Assembly: GCF_000715075.1 (NCBI RefSeq)
Contig: NC_134096.1
Coordinates: 124,502,643-124,566,642 of the forward strand
Reading direction: 5' to 3'
From: Nicotiana tabacum
Lineage: Eukaryota > Streptophyta > Magnoliopsida > Solanales > Solanaceae
Length of the DNA: 64,000 nt
Shown: piece after piece, positions 1 through 10,482 of the stretch
Layout: every line of letters starts with the position of its first letter
How positions within the stretch are numbered: the stretch's first letter is position 1
Made by a program: the position numbers and the translations under genes
Notes under the pieces: model-generated
The model's database searches: none
Seen by the model: the letters and a program-made list of their open reading frames with translations, nothing else
Told to the model about the DNA's origin: nothing

Positions 1-28
1 TCAATCTACTGCACAATATATGTTCTTA

Positions 29-71
29 ATTGTCTCCTCATATGGTTCGCAAGACCATATGAGGAGACAAT
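29..71. repeat. Perfect 18-bp inverted repeat (hairpin)
   Basis: The arms at 29-46 and 54-71 are exact reverse complements (ATTGTCTCCTCATATGGT on the left) around a 7-base loop. It lies upstream of the first visible exon of the cyclic phosphodiesterase gene, so it is probably intronic. It may be a relic of a foldback transposon; no coding function is suggested. Confidence 0.8.
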
Positions 72-924
72 CACCCATTCCACCAACCAATGTGGGACAC
101 TTAACAAGCTGAAAATGTTCTGGTCCCGTTCTTGCTTTCACCTATGTCAAACTGAGGAATAATTTCCTTTCACTTTCACGGTTTCATCCCTATCTTGCCG
201 CCTCTTATTTTCTCTTGGTTTCTGTTCCATTTGCTTATTTCCAAGGAAAGCATAAGTTTGTGTATTCACAAATGTTACCTAAGTATAAGGAGACTCAAAC
301 ATGAAGGTCTATTGAAACTTTTCCTCTAGCAGGGTCTAGAAATGCCAAAGTTTTACATTTTCAATACTTTCCATAGGAAATGAAGGCCAGGTGACAAAAT
401 TATCACTGTAGAATTTTTGTATTGGGAGCAACGCTTGGAAAGGCAGTTGAACATGCTTTGAGACTCATCCCAATGTGTAAGGGGCTCAACATTACTGAGT
501 CAGTCATGTTGAGCAGAAGCCTCATGGGGCAAATGTCTCTATAAGTGAGGCTGGGCAATTGCCCTCTGCAAACTCGCTCCATACCTAAAAATGTCCTATA
601 CGCACATTACACCTTAGATTGTCTCTCTTGAACATTCCAAATATTGTTCTTTTTAATTTTTTTAAATTAGTTGGTATAACTTTAAATTGGCACTGGAAAA
701 AATAATATTTTTTTCCAAAATCAAAAATTGGTAACTTAATACATTGTTATGTACATTTATCATTACATCTAGATGCTTAATTTAATTCTGTACTCTTTTA
801 GCTTTTAAACTTTATACATTACTTAAATAACTCGTGGCGCTTATGCCCCATAACTTGGGTAACATCCTACCCTTTGCACCTCCGCCTTCTAAAATACTGA
901 TTTGGAGCAAAAAAGGATGGAGAT

Positions 925-950
925 GGGGTAGGGTGGGGTTGGGGGTTGGG
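925..950 (+). other. G-rich tract, possible G-quadruplex
   Basis: Five runs of three to five G are separated by one or two bases, fitting the usual four-run G-quadruplex pattern. It lies on the sense strand about 140 bases before the splice acceptor at 1090-1091. Folding is an inference; only the pattern is seen. Confidence 0.5.
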
Positions 951-1091
951 TATTCAGCAGCAGTCTTACCTCTTATGTTGTGTATAAAAAATAATTTAGT
1001 TCAAGCAGTCTTATACTCTTATTCTTTACCACTTTTATGTACAATTTTGGTGCAATTGCTGAGATTGGTGACCTGAAATTTGTTGTTCCAG

Positions 1092-1146
1092 GTTGTGGAG
1101 GCTAGTGCTCACTGCTGCAGTCACTTTGGTTACAACAGAACAGGAA
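1092..1146 (+). CDS. Cyclic phosphodiesterase, penultimate exon
   Basis: A 55-bp exon lies between an acceptor (TTGTTCCAG, AG at 1090-1091) and a donor (GTAAG from 1147). It encodes VVEASAHCCSHFGYNRTG and leaves one base that joins the next exon in phase. In Arabidopsis cyclic phosphodiesterase the matching segment (roughly EVMEAGEHCKNHF) sits directly before the second catalytic HxS motif, as it does here. The exon is too short to find by ORF length and rests on homology plus splice sites. Earlier exons, with the first HxT/S motif, must lie upstream of the window: I searched 1-1091 by eye and did not find them. Confidence 0.8.
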
Positions 1147-1383
1147 GTAAGATACACATTCTTTTGTCATTAGATTTGTGCCTCATTCAGTTTCTAGAGT
1201 TGTAGTCATGAAAAGTTTTTGCATCTTTCACGTAGGCTACTCATTATCTTTTTCTGAATGCCTTCTTAAATTATTGAACTTCCTGAGTAATAAAAATGGC
1301 TCACCCTGATTTCTATTTCCCTCTCCATTTTGCTCAACAGTCCTCTACTTCTGTGGCAAACCCCTTGAACCTCTCCTTCCCAC

Positions 1384-1581
1384 CAGTGGCGAAGCCAAAA
1401 AAATTTCCAAGGGTGTTCAGACTTGAAAGAAGTAAAAATATTTCTTAACACAGGATGTTCAATATATGTTATATACATCTAAAATCTAATACTTTACTTA
1501 TAAATACATTGTAATTTTTTATAATATTTCGATAAAGGGTGGTCAATTGACCACCCTAAGCAAAAGGTGGCTTCACCCTTG
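1384..1581. mobile_element. hAT-type MITE in intron
   Basis: A 198-bp element has terminal inverted repeats CAGTGGCGAAGCCA on the left and, reverse-complemented, CAAGGGTGAAGCCA on the right (11 of 14 match). It is flanked by an exact 8-bp duplication CTTCCCAC at 1376-1383 and 1582-1589. Eight-base duplications and CAG-GGCG termini are hallmarks of hAT elements. It is too short to encode a transposase. It contains a 22-bp perfect palindrome at 1536-1557. Confidence 0.88.
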
Positions 1582-1667
1582 CTTCCCACCTCATTCTCAA
1601 ACTCCTCGTCGCCCTCACCATCATATCCCCTACGTCGTAGATGAAATTCTCATTTCGTTTTAAGATA

Positions 1668-1915
1668 CTACCTCCGTTCCAGTTTTTATGAACTTATTTC
1701 CTTTTTGGTCTGTTCCAAAAAGAATGACCCATTTCTAAATTTGGAAACAATTTTGCTTAAACTTACATTTCTACCCTTAATGAGAAGCTTTTATAACCAC
1801 ACAAATACTCTGGGTCCTTATTGAATTGTTTAGGACCACAAATTTCAAAAGTCTTCATTTTTTCTTAAACTCCGTGCCCAGTCAAACAGGTTCACATAAA
1901 TTGGAACGGAGGGAG
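1668..1915. mobile_element. Stowaway-type (Tc1/mariner) MITE in intron
   Basis: A 248-bp element has termini CTACCTCCGTTCC and GGAACGGAGGGAG (inverted), close to the Stowaway consensus CTCCCTCCGT, and is flanked by TA at 1666-1667 and 1916-1917. It has no coding capacity. It sits in the same cyclic phosphodiesterase intron as the hAT MITE. Confidence 0.88.
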
Positions 1916-2120
1916 TAGCAAAGATAAAGCTCATTGGGATATTGAACTCCACAAGCATGGTCACACTATATATTATAGACAAAATTGGTGACACATGTGG
2001 CTGAAACTTACGAGATGGTTTGGAATCCCTTGCCTGCTGTTAAGGGTCACAGCAGAGTTGTAGAATCACCGCTAATTTCTTTTAAGAAAATCCCGAACAT
2101 CTGGTTTTTTCTCTTATTTT

Positions 2121-2147
2121 GGAGGGGGGGAGGGGGACTGGGCGGGT
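2121..2147 (+). other. G-rich tract, possible G-quadruplex
   Basis: Four G runs of lengths 7, 5, 3 and 3 are split by short loops (A, ACT, C), after an initial GGA. It lies in the last intron of the phosphodiesterase gene, on the sense strand. The fold is inferred from pattern only. Confidence 0.45.
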
Positions 2148-2616
2148 AACAGCGAGAACATGTAAAATGCTGTAACCATAATTCAAAATCATCAATGCTA
2201 GATATTGGAAGTAAAAAATGATGAATTTGTATGAATAATTTGAAAACGTGATCACATCATCAAGTACAAATTCAAACTGTCAGCACTTTGGTTGTTTAGC
2301 ATGTGCTATCTTTATCGCATGTGACCAAATTTAGTACATGAATTCCCCAAACTTTGGTGCTTGGGCTCTGGAACTCGTGCCTTTTCTTGGCTGAAAAACG
2401 GGATAACATTTAGTTTACCATTTGTGTCTACTTACTCCTTAGTACCGATCTTTCAGGGTTCTAGCACATCAGTTTTGATTTTTGTAATAAAGGGATAAGT
2501 TACTCACTCTGGTCCTGCCCTCTCCTTTGATTTTATTTCAATGCTTCTTTTTGCCAAAGAGGATTATGTGGGTTAGTTTTTCTGATGCTCATATTTTACC
2601 TTCATGCCCATGCCAG

Positions 2617-2819
2617 CTTATATGCCACATTTGAGCCTTCTCTACGGCGATTTAACTGATGAGGAAAAGAAGAAAGCTCAAGAAAAGGCTTATATCCTCG
2701 ACGAGGGAATTTGCAGCTTGAGCTTCCCGATATCTCATCTTGCATTGTGTAAAACAGACACTGAAGACAAAAGCTGCAAATCATGGGAGAAAGTAGAGGA
2801 GTACAGTCTTCAACCCTAA
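2617..2819 (+). CDS. Cyclic phosphodiesterase (2H phosphoesterase), terminal exon
   Basis: This exon closes a plant cyclic phosphodiesterase gene. The enzyme family opens ADP-ribose 1'',2''-cyclic phosphate, a by-product of tRNA splicing, and is expected to be soluble. The acceptor AG is at 2615-2616; the exon reads TYMPHLSLLYGDLTDEEKKK and ends ...KTDTEDKSCKSWEKVEEYSL with two more residues and TAA at 2817-2819. The HLS at 2628-2636 is the second HxT/S motif, one of two that supply catalytic His and Ser/Thr in 2H phosphoesterases. LALCKTDTEDK is also nearly identical to the Arabidopsis protein as I remember it. The reading frame is open and intact, so the gene may be functional; its 5' part is outside the window. 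The intron before it (1147-2616) carries two MITEs. I am confident of the family, less so of activity. Confidence 0.9.
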
Positions 2820-2834
2820 GTAGCATGCTGAAGC

Positions 2835-2840
2835 AATAAA
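2835..2840 (+). promoter_or_regulatory. Polyadenylation signal AATAAA
   Basis: An exact AATAAA lies 16 bases after the phosphodiesterase stop codon. This is close for a plant 3' UTR, so a further downstream signal may be the main one. Confidence 0.4.
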
Positions 2841-3312
2841 ATGTCCTTGAGCAAAAAAACTCATCCTGTTTACTTTTACCTTACACCTTGAATTGCAGTT
2901 GCTAGGTTGAACTTTGTAATATATATACTACTCTTTTAATGTGCTAAAAATAAGAACTTTGGACTTCCCTTTACCTATATGTTTTCAAGGTTTCTTCATT
3001 GCTTAAAAACAAGCTTAAATTTTCTTAATTGCCAAACCAATCTGCTATTATCATCATGAAGTATATTGCCCTATTAGATGAGCACTTGCTAATTAGGATG
3101 ATAATCAGTTGGTTTATTACTTCCTTTCGTACACATTGGTGTACAAATGCCTAACATGTTCATCTATGAATCTCGTTACGGAATAGAAAAAGAAAAAAAT
3201 GCTAATGCAGGAGCAAATACTAAACTCAAGAGTTGTGGCAAGGAAAGTCTTCGTCGGAAATTGACTCCCAACTTCTGGCCAGGAGGCTATTTTCGCACTT
3301 TTTTTTTGAAGG
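2841..3312. other. Intergenic, no gene seen
   Basis: This is ordinary AT-rich sequence following the phosphodiesterase gene; no ORF, repeat or transposon end is recognised. Confidence 0.6.
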
Positions 3313-4586
3313 AGGGATAGTCAAAATGTGCTTGGCCCGTGAGCCCAACCCAACCCGCTACTTAGGTAGGGTTGGATTAGGATTATTTGAGCACATTTAA
3401 AATTGAGGCTTATCAGTCCGACCCAAGTCAGCCTGCTGGGCCTGGGCTTGGGCCTGGGCCAAAAATTAATTAACTATTAAATATTTAATATTTAAAAAAG
3501 TAAAAATTATTAACTCTAATTCCCATTCCCCAACCCCAGATTGCTCATTTACCTTTCCATATCAACTAGAATTTAGATTTTTGACATGCATGAAATATGA
3601 CAAAATTAATTTTTCTTTTGCTTAATTAATAACGAACTCGAAAAGTTTTAGGTGGCCAATAATAATCTTTTTCAAAGGAAAATATTACTTTAAGTGGGCG
3701 TTTGGACATAAGAATTGTAAAATTCCAAAACAAAAGTAAAAAAATTTTCAAATGAAAATGGTATTTGAAAATTAGAATTGTGTTTGGACATGAATATAAT
3801 TTTGGGTTGTTTTTGAAGTTTTGTGAGTGATTTGAGTGAAATTTTTGAAAAACAGCTTTTTGGAGTTTTTCAAATTTTTAAAAAAATTCCAAAATTCATC
3901 TTCAAGTGAAAATTGAAAATTTTATGGCCAAACACTGATTTCGAAAAAAGTAAAAAAAATTAAAAAAAAGTAAAAAATTTATTATGTCCAAACGGACTCT
4001 AAGTGGCCAATGATCAATTTGGATTACTTTAATATGTTATTAATATTTAAACTGCTCTGCAGTATAGAAAAAGATTAATTTTAAATACACAAAAAAAATT
4101 GACCACTAGCAGATTTCAGGAATTTTAAATATTTTATGGACTATAATGATGAAATTAGCAAATGATATTAATCCTAAATTAAAAAATCTCAGTATATAAA
4201 CTTATTGAAATAATCCCTGAATCTGAGGAAAATGAAATATTAAGAAAATATTCATATAACTTTAAAAAAGAAGAACTAGAGATATAGAAAATTTGCATTT
4301 CAATTACGAGATTCCTCATCAACTATCAAGCTTTTTGTATGCTTTAAGCAAACAGAAGTTGTTTACATGATTAATCGACTTTGTCACGAAAAAATATTTA
4401 AGAATTTAAAGAAATTCTTTTTTCTAAAAACATTGAAGGGTCGGGCCGCCCTAGCCCGCGGCTCTCTTAGGGCTGGATTGGACTGGCCATTTTAACACAC
4501 ATTTATATGGCGGGCCGGGTCGGCCTAGCCCACCAAATTTAAAAGCCCACAAATCTTGGGCTGGACTGACCCATTTTGATAGCTCA
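3313..4586. mobile_element. hAT-like non-autonomous element with GGGCC-rich ends
   Basis: The left end (AGGGATAGTCAAAATGTG) and the reverse complement of the right end (TGAGCTATCAAAATGGG) share TCAAAATG, and both are followed inward by GGCCC/GGGCCGG-rich tracts. This resembles plant hAT-type elements whose ends contain TAGGGCTGTCAAAAT. I could not define a target duplication, so the exact edges are uncertain by several bases. The interior is AT-rich and non-coding and contains a nested MITE at 3698-3998. Confidence 0.5.
3698..3998. mobile_element. Nested MITE (TTTGGACATAA ends)
   Basis: A 301-bp AT-rich element begins GCGTTTGGACATAA and ends TTATGTCCAAACGGACT, which are inverted repeats of each other over GTTTGGACATAA. 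TAAGTGG flanks it at 3691-3697 and 4000-4006, a likely 7-8 bp duplication, again suggesting a hAT family. No coding capacity. Confidence 0.7.
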
Positions 4587-5289
4587 AGACATATACAGCG
4601 ACTCTGAAATAGCCTGTTTGCTTAAATCTCACAATAGATACTTGGGATGGGCCTAGCTCAATTAGGCTAGATTATCATTGTTGGCAAATGCTTCCATTTC
4701 AGTTATAGAACAGACAAGATGAAGCTACAAAGACTTTTTTACATGGGAAGTTACACCGTATACCCCCTTTAAAGAATTCTTAACACACTATACTTCAATA
4801 ATAAAATTAGAGCTATTATCACTTATAGCCATCCTGTAAAAACTAATGATAATCGGTAGTCACAAAATAAACCATACAATTAATAGCCCAAAACTAATTG
4901 GAAGGGCTAGCAACTGAAATAAGAAAACCAGCGTCCCCCTAATATTTTTGTAATTTGAACTCCCTTTTGCATTTGGGAACCTTAGTTTTTTATTCAACTC
5001 CATTTAAGTCCATAAAACAATTCCTTTTAGGTTTTAGAATTTTTTTTGTTTGTTTGTTATGACACAAGGAAAAATTATTTTTTTTTTAATTTCAAACAGT
5101 TCACCTCCTTTTTATGTTTAGGATTTTTTTTGGCTAAATTTTGAGCATTTTCACCTCTGCAACCACCAAACTTCTTCCTATTACATATAAATTTTAATAT
5201 TTTTTATATTTTATTAAGAACCTAAAAAATTTATTAATCTAATCTAAAAAATATGATATTGTATAAGCAAAAATACTCGTGATATAAGA
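4587..5289. other. Intergenic AT-rich DNA, no gene seen
   Basis: No supported gene. It may be part of an unclassified transposon remnant running from about 4740 to 6720, but I could not match its ends. Confidence 0.4.
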
Positions 5290-6010
5290 AAAAAAAGAAT
5301 GTGATGTATATGTTATACACACAATATATATATTTTACACTAGTATAAAGTGTATATACACTTTTTATATATCGTAAAATAATATATACACTTCTTATGC
5401 ATTGTAGAATAATATATACACTTTTTATACATCGTAGAACAATATATATATACTTTTTATAAGAAATATATATACTTTGGATACACTAAAACGCTTAGGA
5501 TACACTAAAGATACATTAGAATTTAGGGGTACATTGAAAAATATAGGATAAACTTTATATACAAAATTTATACAATGTAATAGTGTATATACAATTTCAT
5601 CTCTTTTTTTTTGCTCACCAAAGAAATTCTTGTAGTTGAAATTGTATAATCAGCGTATATATGTATATTGTATAATCAGTATATATTGTATAAAAACTCA
5701 AAGTGTATATAGATACATAGATATTACATAAAAGATACACAAAATACACATTTATTGTATATGAGATACACTAATTATACATCTCATATTCAAAAACTAG
5801 CAGAAGAAGAAGAAGCAACAACCATCTCCACAAATACATTTCACCTTTTACTTCTTCCTAGGAAATGCACATAAATTTATCCAAAAGAATCATGAAGCCC
5901 AACCTCTAAAACGGCTCTCAAAATACCAACAACCCACCATCAACATTTATATTGTATAAATAGTGTATATAAATTGTATAATAGTACATATACACCTATT
6001 ATACAACATA
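5290..6010. repeat. TA-rich region with degenerate GTATATA/ATACAC repeats
   Basis: The stretch is dominated by short TATACAC/GTATATA units. Around 5350-5460 three copies of a unit of about 39 bases (AATATATACACTTTTTATA plus CATCGTAGA) follow one another. No gene is supported. Confidence 0.6.
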
Positions 6011-6921
6011 TATACATTTGTAAGGTCGCTGCAAAAAAGTCATAGCCGAAAAGGAAAGCGAAAGGTAAGGTCCCTAGAGTCTTTATCTGATTGCAACCAT
6101 GGCCGATAGATATCACTAGCCAAGTATTTGCTATAATTCCTTACAGATCTAGAATTGCATGATTGTTATAGAAGAGGAAGGAAGCAACACAGAAGATAAT
6201 AAAAATATAATCGGTTAGAGGTAGTGGTGGAGATGTTTTAGGCAAAAAAAATTATTTCTATAAATTTTCTATTCGCAAGGGATGGTTGTTGGTCGATTTG
6301 ATTTTGGGGTTGAGATTTGAGTGTGTGTTGAGAGGGAGATGAAGATTTACTTATAAAAATATGGTGAATCGGTGATAGTGAGATCAATGGTGGAGATAAG
6401 CTAGAGTAGTAGTGTGAGAACGACGGTAGAGATAAACTGGATTGGTGGTGATTATATTGATGATGGAAGTGGGAGGAGAATAACAAACAACTGGAGGAAT
6501 AGGAAATAAGAATGAATTGGGAAGAAAAGTGCATTGGGAATTGTGGCTACAACTTGCAAAAGAATTGGGCCTAAAGGTCATTTCGGGTCAAAGATGAAAA
6601 CATGGGCTATTAAAATGTTTGGACGGCCATACAACGTCATTTACTCATAAAATTACATGTAGTACACATCGATTAATTACCCCACATACCTATTTAGTTA
6701 AAGGACAATAACTACCTAATAAATATGTCCCCTAAGTTAAAGAAAGTTATATACACAAAGAAAATCTACTCAAAATCTTATTCCATCCGTTTCAAACTTG
6801 GACGAAAATTAAAAATTATCCATTAAACAATTTTTTTTTACTCTGGGAACCTTTGTCGTTATAGAAATTCATCTTTCTCTATACAATTAAAAAGAATACA
6901 GTAAAGTAATCATTGTATACC
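6011..6921. other. Intergenic, no gene supported
   Basis: Two reverse-strand ORFs of 98 and 65 codons between 6238 and 6581 are biased Ser/His/Pro translations of GGTGG-rich DNA and resemble no family. Nothing else is seen. Confidence 0.5.
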
Positions 6922-7370
6922 AATATTGTATTTCAAATTAGAATATTGTGGTATGTTTGGTTTGAATACTATATTCCAAATTAGAATATTATGGTATATT
7001 TGATTTGAATACTATATTCCAAATTAGAATATTATGGTATATTTGATTTGAATACTATACTACCAATTAGAATATTGAGATATGTTTGATTTTGAATATT
7101 GTATTTTTTATTAGAATATTATAGTGTGATGGTTTTAATACTATATTCTTCATTAATCAATTGTAATTTAGTATATTTAGTTTGGATAATGTATCGCACA
7201 CTAAAATATTTTAGTATGTTTGGCTTGAATATTGTATTCCAAATTAGAATAGTGCGGCGTGTTTGATTTGAATATTATAATTGTAATTAGAATATTGTGG
7301 TGTATTGATTTGAACAGTATGTTCTACTATTTCTGTAGTTTAGATATTGTATCCCAAATTAAAATATTTT
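6922..7370. repeat. 43-bp tandem repeat, about 10 degenerate copies
   Basis: The unit is roughly ATACTATATTCCAAATTAGA followed by ATATTATGGTATATTTGATTTGA. Two adjacent copies near 6965-7050 are identical and the outer copies are increasingly diverged. It appears to be a local satellite-like expansion with no coding function. Confidence 0.8.
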
Positions 7371-9309
7371 TACCTTATTTTAACTTTTCTTTTGATTACA
7401 TAGATGTAAGAGAAAAACACAAAAAAATGAAATACTTCATCTAAAAAATAAATGGTAAAGAGGTATTGTCTTGTACAAAATAAATACTCGATTTTCATAT
7501 CCTTCCTCATTCTGCACCCACATGCCATAGGAAAGAATAGAGAGGGTTGTTTATTTGGAACAAGAAATCATTCGGGTTCAGATTAGGTGAAAATGTATAA
7601 TCCTAAATTCCTTGGGATGATGGAGTGTTTTAAAAGATTTATCAAGTTTGAGTGAGAGATAATCTAATCTCTTAAAAGGTGGAATTTGTTTAATTGCATA
7701 TAATGATATTAAAGATGTAAAAAGTAAATAAGGTTTTATAAAGTAGATATAGAATGTAAAATAAATATTTTAAATATATATTGAGTTAACTGGTGTTTTC
7801 AATAGGTATACCACGTGAACTTCCCTTTTTACATTTCCCAAGAACATTTTAGATTCTCCAACATTTAACATCTAAAATTTTATTCAAGGAATATTTAACC
7901 ATTTCCCGCTTACTAGTGGTACATGGAACAGCGAGAGTATGCTGTAACATATGAAGTCGTTTTATTTTATTCACTGTAGCTAAAAGACGTAAAGTTCCTT
8001 TGTTTATTAGTATTAGAACAAAAAAAAGTAAAAATAGGTTTGAAAATTGTTGGTGTTCATATACTTATGTGGGCTAAAGAGGAAAGTTGTGCGGCCGTTG
8101 TACAATTTTTCTTAAATAAGGAAAATGGACAAAGGAATAGCCTTTTGCCAGCTTATTTTCCACAACGTTAGAAACTTTTAGAGTACCTAACAAACAGCCA
8201 ACACAGAATTCTTACTAGGCGATTCACATTATGTATTGGCGGCTACTCTTTACCTAATTTTTTTATTTTACTATTTAAGAGAAAACCTTAATAAAACTTT
8301 TAGGAAATTGAAATGTAATATTGTTTATTTGTTTGTTATTAATTTTTTTAATCAATTTAGAGGAAAAGATATTTTTATTATACACATTCTTGTTACGAAA
8401 ATAGTACTCCTCTTTTAGTGAAAGAAACATGTGCAATAAGATAGACTTAGAAAAAACGTTTTCCATGAAAAAACAAAACAATTTTCCCCCTTAAAGAACT
8501 ACTAAGTACTACTTTAGAAGGTATATAAGTTGATGGACGGTGGCGGTGGGTAAAGGGTAATTAAATCAACAAAAAAAAAAGTTCTTAATTTGCAACTTGT
8601 ACAACTGCTTATGAACATGTAAAGAATTGTGGATAATATCGAGAACTTTTCAGCTTATAGACATGTTACTATTCTTCTGGTTACGACTTACCATATGGAT
8701 GATCATTGGCTAGTCATACAAATATTTCGTGAATATTATATTCTCTTTTATACTTTTACTTTAATGAACAACTTGAACTTTATTCAACCTAGCCGCCTAG
8801 AACAAGTGGGTGTGTATATATATATATACCTTCAACAAGCTTTTTTGTTGAAAATTTCAAAATTTTACAAGTGCCTGTATAAGAACAAGGCCCCGTACAA
8901 TAAGAAAATAGTTAGTGTTTACAAAAATACTACACAGAAAATATTGTGTTTCATACTGAAAGTAAACATTGTGCTATTTTTCGTTTCTTTGATGGTTAAC
9001 AAGTAAGAAACTTGTTGAGAAGATGGTCTCAAAGTTCAAAGTTGGTGATTAGAATTCGCCAGCCATTAGAGCATGTGGGGTGTGGAATAAATCATTAATG
9101 GCACATTCATTTGGGCTGCGAATGAGTTGGAAAATAGGTAGATATAAGTTGCACAAAAGTCAGACTTTGTTATTGACCTACTCAAACTTCAAAGCTTCAA
9201 AATCACGTATTTTCTGGTCGATATATGGACGACTTTGGAGTTTTAACACCTCCAACTCCAATTGATTTTAAATATTAAGTTAAAGTTTTGTACACCACTA
9301 ACATTGAGT
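7371..9309. other. Intergenic AT-rich DNA before the copia element
   Basis: No gene, LTR or clear transposon end. A short (TA)n run lies at about 8815-8828. ORFs of up to 125 codons here (8629-9006) have no recognisable domain and low-complexity AT-driven composition. Confidence 0.5.
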
Positions 9310-9327
9310 TGTTGGGCTCATGCCCAA

Positions 9328-9774
9328 GTTGTCCACGGAGAAATTAAAAATTAGTCAAATTTACAAATGGTAATTAAAAAATAGCCACAGTTTCAAAAGT
9401 AATCGAAATTTAGTCACTTTTTATGTAAAGATAAATCTGAACGAAAGCACTGTTCAAAATCCGGAAAATATTCCAGCACAATATACTGGAGTTCCAGTAT
9501 AATATACGATCCAGCATAATATGCTGGAAGTTCATACACAACTGCTCCAATCTCCAGTATATTATTCTGGAACTTTTCGCGTGTTGGAATTCCAGCATAA
9601 TATGCTGGAAGTTCATATACATGTGCACCAATCTCCAGTATAATATGCTAGACTGGTCCGTGTTGCAGCAAAATAGTGGCTATTTTTCAATGACTTTGCA
9701 AACGTTGGCTATTTTTCAATTACCAGTCCGAAAACTGGCTAGTCCATGCTATTTTTACGGTTGTCCAGCCAAAG
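9328..9774. mobile_element. Probable insertion in copia LTR with TCCAGCATA palindromes
   Basis: The stretch is flanked by GCCCAA at 9322-9327 and 9775-9780. Its core (about 9466-9660) has repeated TCCAG(C/T)ATA...; TCCAGCATAATATGCTGGA is a 19-bp perfect inverted repeat occurring twice (9510-9528, 9591-9609). The outer parts carry ATAGCCA/TGGCTATTTTT repeats in opposite orientations. This looks like a common plant non-autonomous element, but I cannot assign a superfamily. Confidence 0.5.
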
Positions 9775-9889
9775 GCCCAATGTCCTAATCCTATTATCTT
9801 TTGGTTTTCATTCCTATTCGAAATTGGATTTGACTTTTATTCCTATTTAGAGTTAGTTTTGGCTTTAAGAGAAAGAACCACTCATTACC

Positions 9890-9898
9890 TATAAATAG
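9890..9898 (+). promoter_or_regulatory. TATA box of copia LTR promoter
   Basis: TATAAATAG lies in the LTR about 550 bases before the primer-binding site, within the palindromic CCTATAAATAGG. It is the plausible pol II TATA box for the retrotransposon transcript. Confidence 0.6.
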
Positions 9899-10441
9899 GA
9901 TAATCTTAGAGAATTGTTTATGCTCATTGGTATAAGTCTTTGAAAGGCTTAAGCACTCAAGAGTGATTTTTGGGAGAGCTTTCATCCAGAGAGAAGAGAG
10001 AAGAAAGATATTTATTTTACTGCAGATTTTTATTCCGACCAGCCAACTTTAAATCATGTTGTCTGATTCGTTGACCGTTGGATCGGGTTGAAATTTTGAC
10101 TGAGTGTTCGTAACATCTTGATCTTTGATTTGCACAGTGGAGATCGGATTTAAAGGTCCGTAGCATATGATTTTGAGCGCCGAACAGAAGCTCTAGTTTT
10201 GTGGCTTCTCCTCTTTCTCAATTGATTTGTTGTTGCTCTTGTTGTTATTGTTGCTCCGTATTTTACACTTGTTGTGTAGCCAATTTAGAGAACTTTTGTA
10301 ACCCTCTTATTGTTATAGTGGATCTTTTTGGATCTTTGTGATCCCATGGTTGTTAACTTCGATTTGAAGGGTTTTTCACGTTAAAATTTGGTGTTCTTTA
10401 TCTTCTTTATTTTCGGGTTTGCCTCTTCCTCGATATAACAA

Positions 10442-10454
10442 TGGTATCAGAGCC
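10442..10454 (+). other. Copia primer-binding site (initiator tRNA-Met)
   Basis: TGGTATCAGAGCC matches the complement of the plant initiator tRNA-Met 3' end and starts one base after the LTR. Confidence 0.9.
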
Positions 10455-10482
10455 TTGGTTATTTATCCAGATTTTTTATGGA

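Larger units (their letters stand above)
9310..10440 (+). repeat. Copia 5' LTR
   Basis: The right edge is firm: it ends in CA at 10440, followed after one base by the primer-binding site. The left edge is ambiguous. TGTTGGGCTC at 9310 is my choice, with an insertion at 9328-9774; alternatively the LTR starts at TGTCCTAATCC, 9781. The missing 3' LTR would decide. Without the insertion the length is near 0.68 kb, normal for copia LTRs. Confidence 0.65.

Noticed and set aside
834..1478. Short ORFs at 834-1076 (+) and 1266-1478 (-)
   Set aside because: They overlap intron, splice sites and the hAT MITE, and match no family.
6238..6581. Reverse-strand ORFs rich in Ser, His and Pro
   Set aside because: Low-complexity translation of GGTGG/GATGG-rich DNA; no domain, no supporting context.
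8629..9006. 125-codon + strand ORF
   Set aside because: No recognisable motif; AT-rich chance ORF without codon or homology support.
10441..10482. ATG at 10441 as the copia gag start
   Set aside because: It overlaps the primer-binding site; the in-frame ATG at 10483 fits gag better.
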